From an uncultured Eubacteriales bacterium (GTDB taxonomy: Bacteria; Bacillota; Clostridia; Peptostreptococcales; Anaerovoracaceae): a stretch of 61,306 nt of DNA. The notes beneath the pieces are model-generated. The model was not told where the DNA came from, did no database searches, and saw only the letters and a list, made by a program, of their open reading frames with translations. Positions 1 to 7,368 of this stretch are shown one piece after another (the first letter of the stretch is position 1; each line of letters begins with the position of its first letter). The position numbers and the translations under genes were made by a program. The stretch lies in assembly GCA_900315895.1 (NCBI GenBank), contig ONAY01000009.1:1-61306 (forward strand), given 5' to 3'.

Positions 1-20
1 GCGGTTGGCGGACCGTTCGA

Positions 21-98
21 CGAGTCTTAAGACTCGGCAGGTAAGGGGCCCTTGTAGGGCCAAAGTAAAACTACCGGCTGAGCCGGTAGTTATTATTT
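21..98 (+). other. Cluster of hairpins at window edge, possible IS200/IS605-type right end
   Basis: Three adjacent inverted repeats are visible. There is a perfect 16-bp palindrome at 21-36, a GGCCC/GGGCC stem around a five-base loop at 47-61, and a 10-bp stem with almost no loop at 70-90 followed by TATTATTT. Positions 1-30 could encode the last residues of a protein, ending at the TAA at 28-30. The last hairpin would work as a terminator. The stack of hairpins after an ORF end resembles the right end and guide-RNA region of an IS200/IS605 element, but no transposase is in the window, so this is a weak inference. Confidence 0.3.
70..98 (+). terminator. Rho-independent terminator at left edge
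   Basis: A ten-base stem, ACTACCGGCT paired with AGCCGGTAGT, is followed by TATTATTT. It would end a transcript entering from the left of the window. Confidence 0.6.
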
Positions 99-172
99 CG
101 TAATTACAGATGATGGAGGATTTGAATCTGAAAAGGCGCCACGAATAATATGGTACATGTTTCCATGTTTTG

Positions 173-188
173 TGTTAAAATATCACTA
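173..188 (+). promoter_or_regulatory. Extended -10 promoter giving a leaderless mRNA
   Basis: The extended -10 TGtTAAAAT lies at 173-181, only six bases before the ATG at 188, with no good -35 and no Shine-Dalgarno sequence between them. The expected start of transcription coincides with the ATG. The same 13-mer, TTGTGTTAAAATA, recurs in the promoter at about 17.2 kb. Confidence 0.5.
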
Positions 189-1564
189 TGACTACTAATG
201 CAAAAAACACAATATCACCCAATCCTCTGGGCTCGGCACCCCTTCTGCCGCTGATAGCCAGGTTTGCCATACCTTCGATCATAAGCATGCTGGTGGGCGC
301 AGCCTACAATATAACGGACCAGATCTTCATCGGTCACGTGGTGGGAATGCTGGGAAACGCTGCGACCAACGTGGCTTTTCCAACCATGACTCTTACCACC
401 GCCATGAGCATGCTGGTGGGGATCGGAACTGCAGCCAACTTCAGCATGAATCAGGGTGCGGGAAAGATGGAAGAGGCCAAGAAGCACGTGTATACCGGGA
501 TCTCCACAGTGCTGATCCTGGGAATACTGACCGGGATACTGGTGTACTCCTTCAGGAGCCAGATCATAGTTATCTGCGGCGCCGAAAGAAGCGGAAACGT
601 TTTCCCATACGCCTACGCCTATCTTTCCATAACTGCGATAGGGCTTCCTTTTCATATAGTGACACATACGTCATCCATGCTTATCAGGGCTGACGGCAGG
701 CCGACATATTCCATGATGTGCACCGCAACAGGTGTGATCGTGAATGTTTTCCTGGACTGGCTCTTCATGTTCCCACTTGGGATGGGGATCAGGGGCGCAG
801 CCATAGCCACAGTCATCGGCCAGATGATAAGCTTCATCCTTGCGGTATCATACTATCCTCACTTCAGAGCCTTCGATATCAGGATCAAGGACCTGGGGAT
901 AAAGCCGGAATACCTGAAGCGCAACTTCCAGGCAGGAGTGCCCAATTTTCTCAATCATATCCTTATGATGATGACCAATATCGTATTGAATAACATGCTT
1001 GCCACCTACGGAGCCATGTCCATATACGGCGCGGACATACCCCTTGCGGTATCCGGCATAGCTCAGAAGACGGGCATGATAATGGTATCTTTCTCCGTTG
1101 GTATAGCCCAGGGATGTCAGCCTATCTGGGGATTCAATCTGGGAGCCGGACAGTATTCCAGAGTAAAGGGAGCCTTCTGGAGAGCCTTTGCCGCAGCCTT
1201 CACCGTGGGACTCATATTTTTTGCGGCCCTTCAGCTTTTCCCAAGGGAAATCATATCCATCTTCGGAACAGGCTCTGATCTTTACTTTGAATTTGCCGAG
1301 AAATATCTCAAAATATACATGATGTTGGTGTTCCTTCAGAACATCCAGCCGGTAGCCATCAATTACTTTTCAGCCACCGGAAATCACAGGCAGGGCACCT
1401 TCGTATCCCTTTCAAGGCAGGGCCTGTGTCTGATACCTCTTTTGGTAATTCTTCCAAGGATAATGGGGATAGAGGGAGTGCTCTGGGCCAGTCCTATCGC
1501 TGACATGATCTCCTTCATAATATCGATGTACATGGTCCTTCTGACCTTCAGAAAATATAGGTGA
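188..1564 (+). CDS. MATE family multidrug/cation antiporter
   Basis: This 458-residue polytopic membrane protein has the usual length and start of clostridial MATE exporters (N...NPLG then FAIPSIISMLVGAAYNITDQ). It carries about twelve hydrophobic segments in two halves, and the internal pseudo-repeat is visible as a second P/G-rich motif near residue 255 (AGVPNFLNH). Such proteins export cationic drugs or metabolites in exchange for Na+ or H+; the substrate here is unknown. The ATG at 188 is the only start that keeps the first helix, because the next in-frame Met lies inside it. It has no ribosome binding site and sits at the predicted transcription start, so the mRNA is probably leaderless. 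It stands alone and converges on the cell-wall protein gene downstream. Confidence 0.92.
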   Translation: MTTNAKNTISPNPLGSAPLLPLIARFAIPSIISMLVGAAYNITDQIFIGHVVGMLGNAATNVAFPTMTLTTAMSMLVGIGTAANFSMNQGAGKMEEAKKHVYTGISTVLILGILTGILVYSFRSQIIVICGAERSGNVFPYAYAYLSITAIGLPFHIVTHTSSMLIRADGRPTYSMMCTATGVIVNVFLDWLFMFPLGMGIRGAAIATVIGQMISFILAVSYYPHFRAFDIRIKDLGIKPEYLKRNFQAGVPNFLNHILMMMTNIVLNNMLATYGAMSIYGADIPLAVSGIAQKTGMIMVSFSVGIAQGCQPIWGFNLGAGQYSRVKGAFWRAFAAAFTVGLIFFAALQLFPREIISIFGTGSDLYFEFAEKYLKIYMMLVFLQNIQPVAINYFSATGNHRQGTFVSLSRQGLCLIPLLVILPRIMGIEGVLWASPIADMISFIISMYMVLLTFRKYR

Positions 1565-1619
1565 CAGGATCCAGAGATAAGCTGTTCATGGAAGAAATCC
1601 ATGTGACTGACGTAGCAAG

Positions 1620-1646
1620 AAAAACGGCACCCGAAAGGGTGCCGTC
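1620..1646 (-). terminator. Terminator of the CWB2 gene
   Basis: A nine-base stem, ACGGCACCC/GGGTGCCGT, surrounds a four-base loop. Read on the minus strand it is followed by TTTTTC, so it fits the end of the minus-strand gene; on the plus strand the T-run is weak. Confidence 0.8.
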
Positions 1647-1665
1647 ATAGCTTTTTGGATTCTCT

Positions 1666-3726
1666 CTATTTCTCAATGACCTTGATGCTGGACGCCAGTT
1701 TGAAGATCGTCCTGACTTCATCATCGCTTATGAGTGTCGGTCCTCCAAGGACGGATCCCACGCGGATGTTGGCGTCATTCATGTAATCAGCAGCTACTGC
1801 GGAGTGACCGTTTGATGCGAGGACCAGAGGTCCGCCCATGGCGTATGCCAGAGGACCGCCGCTGAGTCCGTCAGGGAAGTTCATAGCATATGCCAGCACT
1901 GCTCTGTCGGGGGAGGTGAAGAAGTATCTTGCGATCAGTGTGGATGTCTCGAATCTGTTGGCTCCTCCGATTCTTACTGCTGTTCCGAGATTTGAGAAGT
2001 ATGACTCAATATCAGGGTTCACAGCGCCTGGTCCTCCAATGATGTAGAATACCTTACCGCTGAGAGACTGGATAAAGTCTTTCTGGCTGTCCATAATGGA
2101 TGCTCCAACAAGGAGAATGGGTTTACCGGTGGCGGAAGCGGATAAGCTGTCAGCGAATCCTATTCCGCTGCAGACAAGGATATCACCTCCGGCCAGGCCC
2201 GCTTCTTTAAGAATTGCAACGTTGGTAGCGTATCTGTCTGAACCCATGAGCCTCTTTATGGTGTAGCCCGTGAGGCCGGCCACTGCTGTTTCGGGGACAA
2301 CGACAGGTCCTCCCAGCATATAGACGGTACCGCCGGGGTTCAGGTTAGCCTTGATATATGCCTGAACAAGAGCTATGGATGTCGAATTATTATCTACAAG
2401 AAGTATCGGTGCATTCTTGACGCTTGCGAGATAGCTTCCCGCCAGAGCATCTGCGTAATTCGTTCCGCAGGCCAGGATGACTGCATCGAACTTTTCTAAG
2501 CCAAGCTCCGCTTTCAATGCATCAGCTGCCTTAATGGCTGTTTCATATCTGTTTTGGCCGCCGTAACGGTAAAGCGGGGGAATGATAGTGAGTGTGGAGG
2601 TGTGCCACCAGTCATCCGGAATGGTCATATAGCCTTCGGGGACGATAAAGTTGCTGTAACTGTACTCATCATCGCAAACCTCACCGCTCCCTGTGGCCGT
2701 GAAGGTTCCTCCCGCGAGAATGACGGTATCCTCTTCATAGCCTACATCGATCACATCATATCCGCTTGAACTTGCAGCCAGGAAGGTACCGCCATATATG
2801 GATAAACAGGCCGCATCGCTGCCGACATAGAACACATTGCTACCATTGACCGTGATATCTGCGTCGTTTATGACTACGTTCGTAGGACAATCCTCTGAGT
2901 ACATCTCAAACTCCTCATCAGATACAAATCTGGCACCGCCGTTGATCTCACAATATCCGTACATGCAGCAGTTAAATTCCTCACCTTCGAAGGTGCCGCC
3001 ATTTATGATGCAGGTAGGGATGCCGTAAGTCAAATAGTAATCGTCATACTGATCTTCAACGGGGAACGCATAGCTTTCCGATTTGAGTTCAACATCGTTA
3101 AAGACTGAATCTTTGTAGTTGTAAGCCACAAGCGAATCATCAACTTCTGCATTGACGTTTGTCATCGTGCATTTGCCATAGTTATAGTACACTCCGTTAT
3201 AGCCGGATATACTGACGGAATTCAGGTCGATCCCTCCATAGTTGTATTCGGTTATGTACTCACAATCAACGATGTTAGAATTTGAGATCGTGATGGCGCC
3301 GTTTTTTTCATTTTGGTAAACGATGTAGGAGTCAACATAGACACCGTCGTTGACCGTGCTTCTGATATTAAGTGCTCCTTCATTGTAATCTACCAGTGAG
3401 TTGTTGCAGTGGAAAGACGCATTGACAAGAGTAAGGGTTCCGTATTTATCGATGTCGAAAGGCGTTCCGGTGAAAGTGATCTTTTTTCCGTTGAAATCCA
3501 GTGTAATGTCTTTCGTTACAACGATACTGCCGTTTGCACTGGGATCGTACGTTATGTCTGCACTCAGCTTGATGACAGTGCCATCTGTTGCAGCATTGAA
3601 TGCATCATGAAATTCCTGAGCAGTTCCGACAGTTACAGTGCTTGCTGCTGAGACCGGTGTGGGCATCAGCGTAAAAATCAGAGCAAATGCTAATAGCATC
3701 GCAAGAAGGGGGCGTCGTTTGATCAT
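1666..3726 (-). CDS. Secreted CWB2 cell-wall protein with beta-helix-like N-terminal region
   Basis: This 686-residue protein has a signal peptide (about residues 1-28, K/R-rich then hydrophobic, ending PVSAAS). Residues about 30-375 are rich in short V/I/N/G/S beta-strand repeats with phrases such as ITLDFNGKKI and AITISNSNI, typical of a right-handed beta-helix (pectate-lyase/POMP-like) fold. Residues about 385-680 are three CWB2 (PF04122-type) repeats with the recurring RYGGxNRYET, ADALAGSYLA and VYMLGGP motifs. These attach proteins non-covalently to anionic wall polymers. An AGGAGGT ribosome binding site precedes the ATG. It is monocistronic and not linked to the riboswitch loci, although its CWB2 part resembles that of the gene at 7.4 kb. 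The function of the N-terminal half is unknown; adhesion is possible. Confidence 0.85.
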   Translation of the reverse strand: MIKRRPLLAMLLAFALIFTLMPTPVSAASTVTVGTAQEFHDAFNAATDGTVIKLSADITYDPSANGSIVVTKDITLDFNGKKITFTGTPFDIDKYGTLTLVNASFHCNNSLVDYNEGALNIRSTVNDGVYVDSYIVYQNEKNGAITISNSNIVDCEYITEYNYGGIDLNSVSISGYNGVYYNYGKCTMTNVNAEVDDSLVAYNYKDSVFNDVELKSESYAFPVEDQYDDYYLTYGIPTCIINGGTFEGEEFNCCMYGYCEINGGARFVSDEEFEMYSEDCPTNVVINDADITVNGSNVFYVGSDAACLSIYGGTFLAASSSGYDVIDVGYEEDTVILAGGTFTATGSGEVCDDEYSYSNFIVPEGYMTIPDDWWHTSTLTIIPPLYRYGGQNRYETAIKAADALKAELGLEKFDAVILACGTNYADALAGSYLASVKNAPILLVDNNSTSIALVQAYIKANLNPGGTVYMLGGPVVVPETAVAGLTGYTIKRLMGSDRYATNVAILKEAGLAGGDILVCSGIGFADSLSASATGKPILLVGASIMDSQKDFIQSLSGKVFYIIGGPGAVNPDIESYFSNLGTAVRIGGANRFETSTLIARYFFTSPDRAVLAYAMNFPDGLSGGPLAYAMGGPLVLASNGHSAVAADYMNDANIRVGSVLGGPTLISDDEVRTIFKLASSIKVIEK

Positions 3727-3827
3727 GATAAGTACCTCCTAAAAATAGATATAGAATAAAAAACAAAAAACGGATGCTATTTATAGTATCATTCTAACAA
3801 ATTCACCATAACTTAGCAAGGAGTTTG

Positions 3828-3856
3828 TTGTCCCGATCTCCCCTATGAGGTATAAT
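3828..3856 (+). promoter_or_regulatory. Sigma-A promoter for the phosphatase gene
   Basis: A -35 TTGTCC (3828-3833) and a perfect -10 TATAAT (3851-3856) are separated by 17 bases. Downstream, CAGATGAT is repeated three times up to the start codon. Confidence 0.75.
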
Positions 3857-3891
3857 TCAGATGATAAATCAGATGATCGGAGATATTTCAG

Positions 3892-4389
3892 ATGATCAAA
3901 ATCCTATTTGTCTGCCACGGCAATATCTGCCGTAGCCCCATGGCTGAGTTCGTTATGAAGGATCTGGTCCAAAGAGCAGGCTTGGAAAATGAATTTTTTA
4001 TCTCTTCCGCAGCCACCAGTACCGAAGAGATATGGAACGGGGTAGGCAACCCTGTGTACCCTCCGGCTAAAAGGGAACTGGCCAGGCATGGCATAGGCTG
4101 CAGCGGTAAACGTGCGGTCCTTCTGAAAAAAGAAGACTATGACCGTTATGACCTGATCGTTGGCATGGATCATAACAATCTCAGGAACATGAAGAGGATC
4201 CTGGGAGATGACCCGGAGGGCAAGATAAGCCTTCTTTTGGACTACACCGACCGTCGGGGAGACATAGCCGATCCCTGGTACACGGGAGACTTCAGCAAGA
4301 CCTGGGACGATATCCTTGAGGGATGTAAAGGACTTTTAGACAGAACAGGAGGAAATTGCCATATAGTCGCACAGGGGGAATGGGAATGA
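3892..4389 (+). CDS. Low-molecular-weight protein tyrosine phosphatase
   Basis: This 165-residue cytoplasmic protein has the CX5R signature at its N terminus, with C8 as nucleophile and R14 as phosphate-binding arginine (VCHGNICRSPMAE). The general acid is in the DPWY motif at residues 127-130. Length and motif spacing match the family, which in Gram-positives dephosphorylates tyrosine kinases or arginine-phosphorylated proteins (YwlE-like). The residue after C8 is H, and nothing else decides between tyrosine and arginine specificity. A GGAGA ribosome binding site lies eight bases before the ATG. The stop overlaps the next start (ATGA), so the two genes are translationally coupled. Confidence 0.93.
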   Translation: MIKILFVCHGNICRSPMAEFVMKDLVQRAGLENEFFISSAATSTEEIWNGVGNPVYPPAKRELARHGIGCSGKRAVLLKKEDYDRYDLIVGMDHNNLRNMKRILGDDPEGKISLLLDYTDRRGDIADPWYTGDFSKTWDDILEGCKGLLDRTGGNCHIVAQGEWE

Positions 4390-4760
4390 ATAAGGCAGAA
4401 TTCATCAAAAAACTGGAGACCTACGGTTTCCCAAAGTCAGAATTTGTGATACTTTCCGGTGGGTCACTTCTCTTAAGAGGCTTAAGGGAGGAGACGGCGG
4501 ACCTGGATCTAAGCTGCTCCGGAAAGCTTGCAGAGGAGCTTAACCTTAAGAAATGTGCAAAAGATGAGGCGGGCTGCTTCGTACCCTATGAGGACGTTCA
4601 GATGAAGCCCGACATGGAGGGCAGGGCGTATGATCTCATAGAGGGATACCGGTGCCAGACCCTTACGGACATCCTGGCACTAAAGCGCAGGCTCATGCGT
4701 CCCAAGGATATGAGGGACATAGAAGTGATTGAAGAATGGATGAAAGGTGAGAAAAGATAA
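4386..4760 (+). CDS. Nucleotidyltransferase-fold small protein
   Basis: This 124-residue protein starts at the ATG overlapping the phosphatase stop, with GGGGGAA five bases upstream; a longer reading from 4356 would lie inside the phosphatase gene without better signals. Residues about 18-38 (SGGSLLLRGLREETADLDL) match the nucleotidyltransferase pattern of a GG(S/T) loop followed by R-x-T-x-D-x-D that holds the metal-binding aspartates. The family includes DUF6036/AbiEii-like and MNT-like proteins. No partner antitoxin or HEPN gene is adjacent. It may modify a protein or nucleotide; the substrate is not predictable. Confidence 0.65.
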   Translation: MNKAEFIKKLETYGFPKSEFVILSGGSLLLRGLREETADLDLSCSGKLAEELNLKKCAKDEAGCFVPYEDVQMKPDMEGRAYDLIEGYRCQTLTDILALKRRLMRPKDMRDIEVIEEWMKGEKR

Positions 4761-4782
4761 TTGAAGCTTGCCGCAGTTGCAA

Positions 4783-4811
4783 TTGACAGAGTTTTTAGGT
4801 TTAAGTATTGA
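4783..4811 (+). promoter_or_regulatory. Promoter for the 4.8-6.9 kb gene run
   Basis: A TTGACA at 4783-4788 and a TATTGA at 4806-4811 are spaced by 17 bases, shortly before the GTG start at 4833. Confidence 0.5.
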
Positions 4812-4832
4812 AGGCTTTTAGGGAGGACAAGG

Positions 4833-5114
4833 GTGGACGACCGGAACATAACAGATAAGATATACGATCTTATGATCGAAAAAGGCTACCCTGAGGCCTT
4901 CGCACGGATAATATCCTGCGAGATGAACACGGAGTTTACCGGTAACAGGATGTACGGGTACATAGCCAGAAACCAACTGCTCCGGCTGGAGGATGTGGCA
5001 GATGAGATGCTGGCCATCAAAAGCGATCGGGACAGGATCAAGAGCAAACATATCTCTGAACAGGCACAGAGTGCCATCAATCTGATGTACAGGACACAGG
5101 GGGAGGATGAATGA
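4833..5114 (+). CDS. Small conserved protein of unknown function
   Basis: This 93-residue soluble, charged, mostly helical protein starts at GTG, with AGGGAGGA six bases upstream. I recognise the general look of a small protein found in many Clostridia (pattern DLMIEKGYPEAFARII ... RMYGYI ... DEMLAIKSDRDR), but I know of no function. The run of conserved charged residues in the second half suggests a protein or nucleic-acid contact surface. Its stop overlaps the start of the next gene (ATGA), so it is coupled to the membrane protease downstream. Nothing catalytic is visible. Confidence 0.6.
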   Translation: MDDRNITDKIYDLMIEKGYPEAFARIISCEMNTEFTGNRMYGYIARNQLLRLEDVADEMLAIKSDRDRIKSKHISEQAQSAINLMYRTQGEDE

Positions 5115-6079
5115 ATCTTAATAATATGATACCTGAGACGAAGCTTACGCTTCTCGCCAAGGAGGCGCAAAAAACTCACGGGCTGGTAGCTATTCTATTG
5201 ATCGCTCTTTTGATACAGATCATATCAGCTGTACCACAGCTCATCATAATGACTCCGCTGGTGTTCGTCGTTGAAGAGGCTATGTATGGATCATACAGTT
5301 CGGGGACTGTGGATCTCGTCCTATCTTCCGACCTGGTGAGCATAGTAAGCCTGTTCTGCACAGTGTTCTGCATCATAGCGACCATCGTTTACTGCACTAA
5401 GATCGAAAAACGTTCGATCCATAGCCTTGGTTTCAGAGGCAAGTCTCCTTTTACGGAGTATCTGGCGGGCCTCGGACTTGGGGCAGGGATGCTTATTGTA
5501 GCCTGGGGAATATGTCTTGCGACGGGAAGCGCCGTGTGCTTAGGCGTGAAGGGCAGCCTTTCACCGATGCTGATCCTGTTTTTCCTTGGATTCTTAGTCC
5601 AGGGCATGAGCGAGGAGGTATTCTGCAGGGGATTCATGATGCAGTCGATCTCAGCAAGATATGCGCCCATAGTTGCCATACTGCTGAATGCGGTATTTTT
5701 TGCGGCTCTCCACCTTGGAAACAGCGGCATCGCGCCCCTGGCTCTTATCAATCTCTTCCTGTTCGGAGTTTTTGCATCTCTCTACATGTGGAAGAGGGGA
5801 AACATCTGGGGAATAGCTGCGTTTCACAGCGCATGGAACTTTGCCCAGGGCAATCTGGTGGGGATCAAGGTAAGCGGAACATCCCTGGGACCATCGGTGC
5901 TGGAGACCAGGTTCAGCGAGGCAGGTACTCTCATAAACGGCGGAGACTTCGGGATAGAGGGAGGCCTGGCCTGCACTCTGGTATATGTTGTAGGTATAAT
6001 TATCATGCTTATACTGCCTGTCAGAAAAGACAGCAGTTTGGTAAACAGTGATAATATGTATCGATGCTATCGTGAATGA
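5111..6079 (+). CDS. CPBP (CAAX/Abi) family intramembrane metalloprotease
   Basis: This 322-residue polytopic membrane protein has about eight hydrophobic segments. The family's three motifs are present in order: EEVFCRGF (the catalytic glutamates, near residue 168), AALHLGN (a metal-binding His, near 200) and FHSAWNFAQG (near 240). Such proteases process prenylated proteins or bacteriocin-related peptides, or act as bacteriocin self-immunity factors; no bacteriocin gene is nearby. The ATG overlaps the previous stop and has GGGGGAGG upstream. The next gene overlaps its end by 32 bases, giving a tightly packed run that starts at the promoter at 4783. Confidence 0.85.
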   Translation: MNLNNMIPETKLTLLAKEAQKTHGLVAILLIALLIQIISAVPQLIIMTPLVFVVEEAMYGSYSSGTVDLVLSSDLVSIVSLFCTVFCIIATIVYCTKIEKRSIHSLGFRGKSPFTEYLAGLGLGAGMLIVAWGICLATGSAVCLGVKGSLSPMLILFFLGFLVQGMSEEVFCRGFMMQSISARYAPIVAILLNAVFFAALHLGNSGIAPLALINLFLFGVFASLYMWKRGNIWGIAAFHSAWNFAQGNLVGIKVSGTSLGPSVLETRFSEAGTLINGGDFGIEGGLACTLVYVVGIIIMLILPVRKDSSLVNSDNMYRCYRE

Positions 6080-6851
6080 ATTGGAGCCTCTGAAGATCGA
6101 GAAGAATTACAGAGTCCATGAACTGGACTTTGTAGATGAAGGAGTACTTGTGGACTTTTTGGATACCCCGGGTACCATGAAGCGCATGAGAGAGTTTTTG
6201 GACATCCTGGTACCGAAGCTTAAAGCAGCAGGGGCTACAGGACCGGATGTCTGCCCGGCCTGTGGCAGACACATAAACCTTACTGAGGACTGGGCACAGA
6301 TGGGTGGAGTAGGTCTTCATATACACAAGGACTGCATAGATCGGATGGAGAGCAAGATGGAGCGCGAGATCCAGGAAGCAAAGGAGATGGACACAGGTTC
6401 TTACGGGACCGGACTTCTCGGAGCTCTCATCGGAGCTTTTGTGGGAGGCCTCATCTGGGCTGTGGTACTGTATATCGGATATGTGGCAGCAGTTGTGGGA
6501 CTGGTGATCGGAGTTCTGGCGGAGCTGGGATATCGCAAGCTGAACGGCAAAAAAGGACCAGGCAAGGTGCCGATCCTTATCATAGCCGGTCTGTTTGGAG
6601 TCCTTGTGGGCACGTTGGGTTCAGATGTGATCATCATAGCCAAGATGATATCAGACGGGGAGCTTCCCGGTTACTCCTTCGGGGACATTCCCGGTATGAT
6701 AGTGGAGCTCTTTAACAGCAGCAGTGAATACAGGACAGAAACTATTGAAATATTCGGTCAGGGCGTGCTGTTTGCTGCCCTTGGAATGGGCGCGATAATA
6801 CTGAATGCGGGCAGGGAAGGAAAGACCCCCAAATTCAAGAAGATCAAATAG
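6048..6851 (+). CDS. Membrane protein with N-terminal zinc-site domain
   Basis: This protein of about 267 residues has a cytosolic N-terminal part of roughly 110 residues containing a CPACG motif plus a downstream H-x-H-x-x-C (LHIHKDC), a plausible zinc knuckle. Two to three glycine-rich membrane segments follow (about 120-160 and 185-210) and another near the C terminus. The start is uncertain: GTG at 6048 and GTG at 6072 are both in frame, neither has a ribosome binding site, and both overlap the upstream protease gene, so translation is probably coupled. It resembles uncharacterised clostridial membrane proteins. No function can be given. Confidence 0.65.
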   Translation: MIICIDAIVNELEPLKIEKNYRVHELDFVDEGVLVDFLDTPGTMKRMREFLDILVPKLKAAGATGPDVCPACGRHINLTEDWAQMGGVGLHIHKDCIDRMESKMEREIQEAKEMDTGSYGTGLLGALIGAFVGGLIWAVVLYIGYVAAVVGLVIGVLAELGYRKLNGKKGPGKVPILIIAGLFGVLVGTLGSDVIIIAKMISDGELPGYSFGDIPGMIVELFNSSSEYRTETIEIFGQGVLFAALGMGAIILNAGREGKTPKFKKIK

Positions 6852-6868
6852 ACTAAGGTTATGCCTAT

Positions 6869-6892
6869 GGCACCCCTCGGGGTGCCTTTTTT
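6869..6892 (+). terminator. Terminator of the 4.8-6.9 kb gene run
   Basis: An eight-base stem, GGCACCCC/GGGGTGCC, with a two-base gap is followed by six T residues. Confidence 0.9.
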
Positions 6893-6940
6893 GATAGTAG
6901 TTTCTCTCCTCAAAAGGTCATAAGGAATCGCTATAGCGGA

Positions 6941-6970
6941 TTGACAAATTAAGTACAAAACGAGTATAAT
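6941..6970 (+). promoter_or_regulatory. Promoter of the first riboswitch operon
   Basis: A perfect TTGACA (6941-6946) and a perfect TATAAT (6965-6970) are 18 bases apart, directly upstream of the cobalamin aptamer. Confidence 0.85.
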
Positions 6971-6983
6971 ACCAATACATATG

Positions 6984-7187
6984 TAAACTTTGCAGTGCTG
7001 GGCGGTAATAGCTTGGATAATAGGGAATCAGGTGAGAATCCTGAACGATCCGGTCACTGTAAGAAGGGAGTTTCCCCGAAAGATGCCATTGGGTGTGAAC
7101 ATTGAGCTTTTGCTTGATCGACGCATCTGAGAAGGCTCGGGAGAGGCAATTATCTTCAAGTCAGGAAACCTGCTGCAGAGTAATATT
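6984..7187 (+). promoter_or_regulatory. Cobalamin riboswitch (first copy)
   Basis: The conserved aptamer core is readable: AATAGGGAATCAGGTG then a matching TCCTGAACGATCC, GGTCACTGTAAG, a TGCCATTGGG element, and a B12-box-like AGTCAGGAAACCTGC at about 7161-7175. A long variable arm lies between these elements. An intrinsic terminator follows at 7268, so high adenosylcobalamin should end transcription before the surface-protein operon. The approximately 500 bases between the terminator at 6892 and the gene at 7369 hold only the promoter, this aptamer and its expression platform. Confidence 0.85.
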
Positions 7188-7267
7188 GGTAATTGCTTCC
7201 GGAGAAAGTGTGCCCAATGTAATAGTGCATGATCTTTGGTCTACGGACCGGTTTTTGATGCATAAGC

Positions 7268-7297
7268 ACCTGCTTTCTGAGGAAAGGAGGTTTTTTG
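7268..7297 (+). terminator. Expression-platform terminator of the first riboswitch
   Basis: ACCTGCTTTC pairs with GAAAGGAGGT across a four-base loop with one G-G mismatch, followed by TTTTT. Its position between aptamer and gene makes it the likely switch element. Confidence 0.65.
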
Positions 7298-7368
7298 TTG
7301 GCTAAATGCCATATCAGAGAAAGCAAATCCAGAAAGCAAGATCTGTGTTTACAAGGAAAGGTAAAAAA

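Noticed and set aside
4356-4385. Ten extra codons before the nucleotidyltransferase-like gene
   Set aside because: They lie inside the phosphatase gene, and a good ribosome binding site directly precedes the ATG at 4386.
4386-4760. Toxin of a nucleotidyltransferase-HEPN pair
   Set aside because: No HEPN or other antitoxin-like gene is adjacent; the neighbours are a phosphatase and a membrane protease run.
7102-7305. Reading frame inside the first riboswitch
   Set aside because: It lies in the aptamer and expression platform and does not look like protein; the RNA structure explains the sequence.
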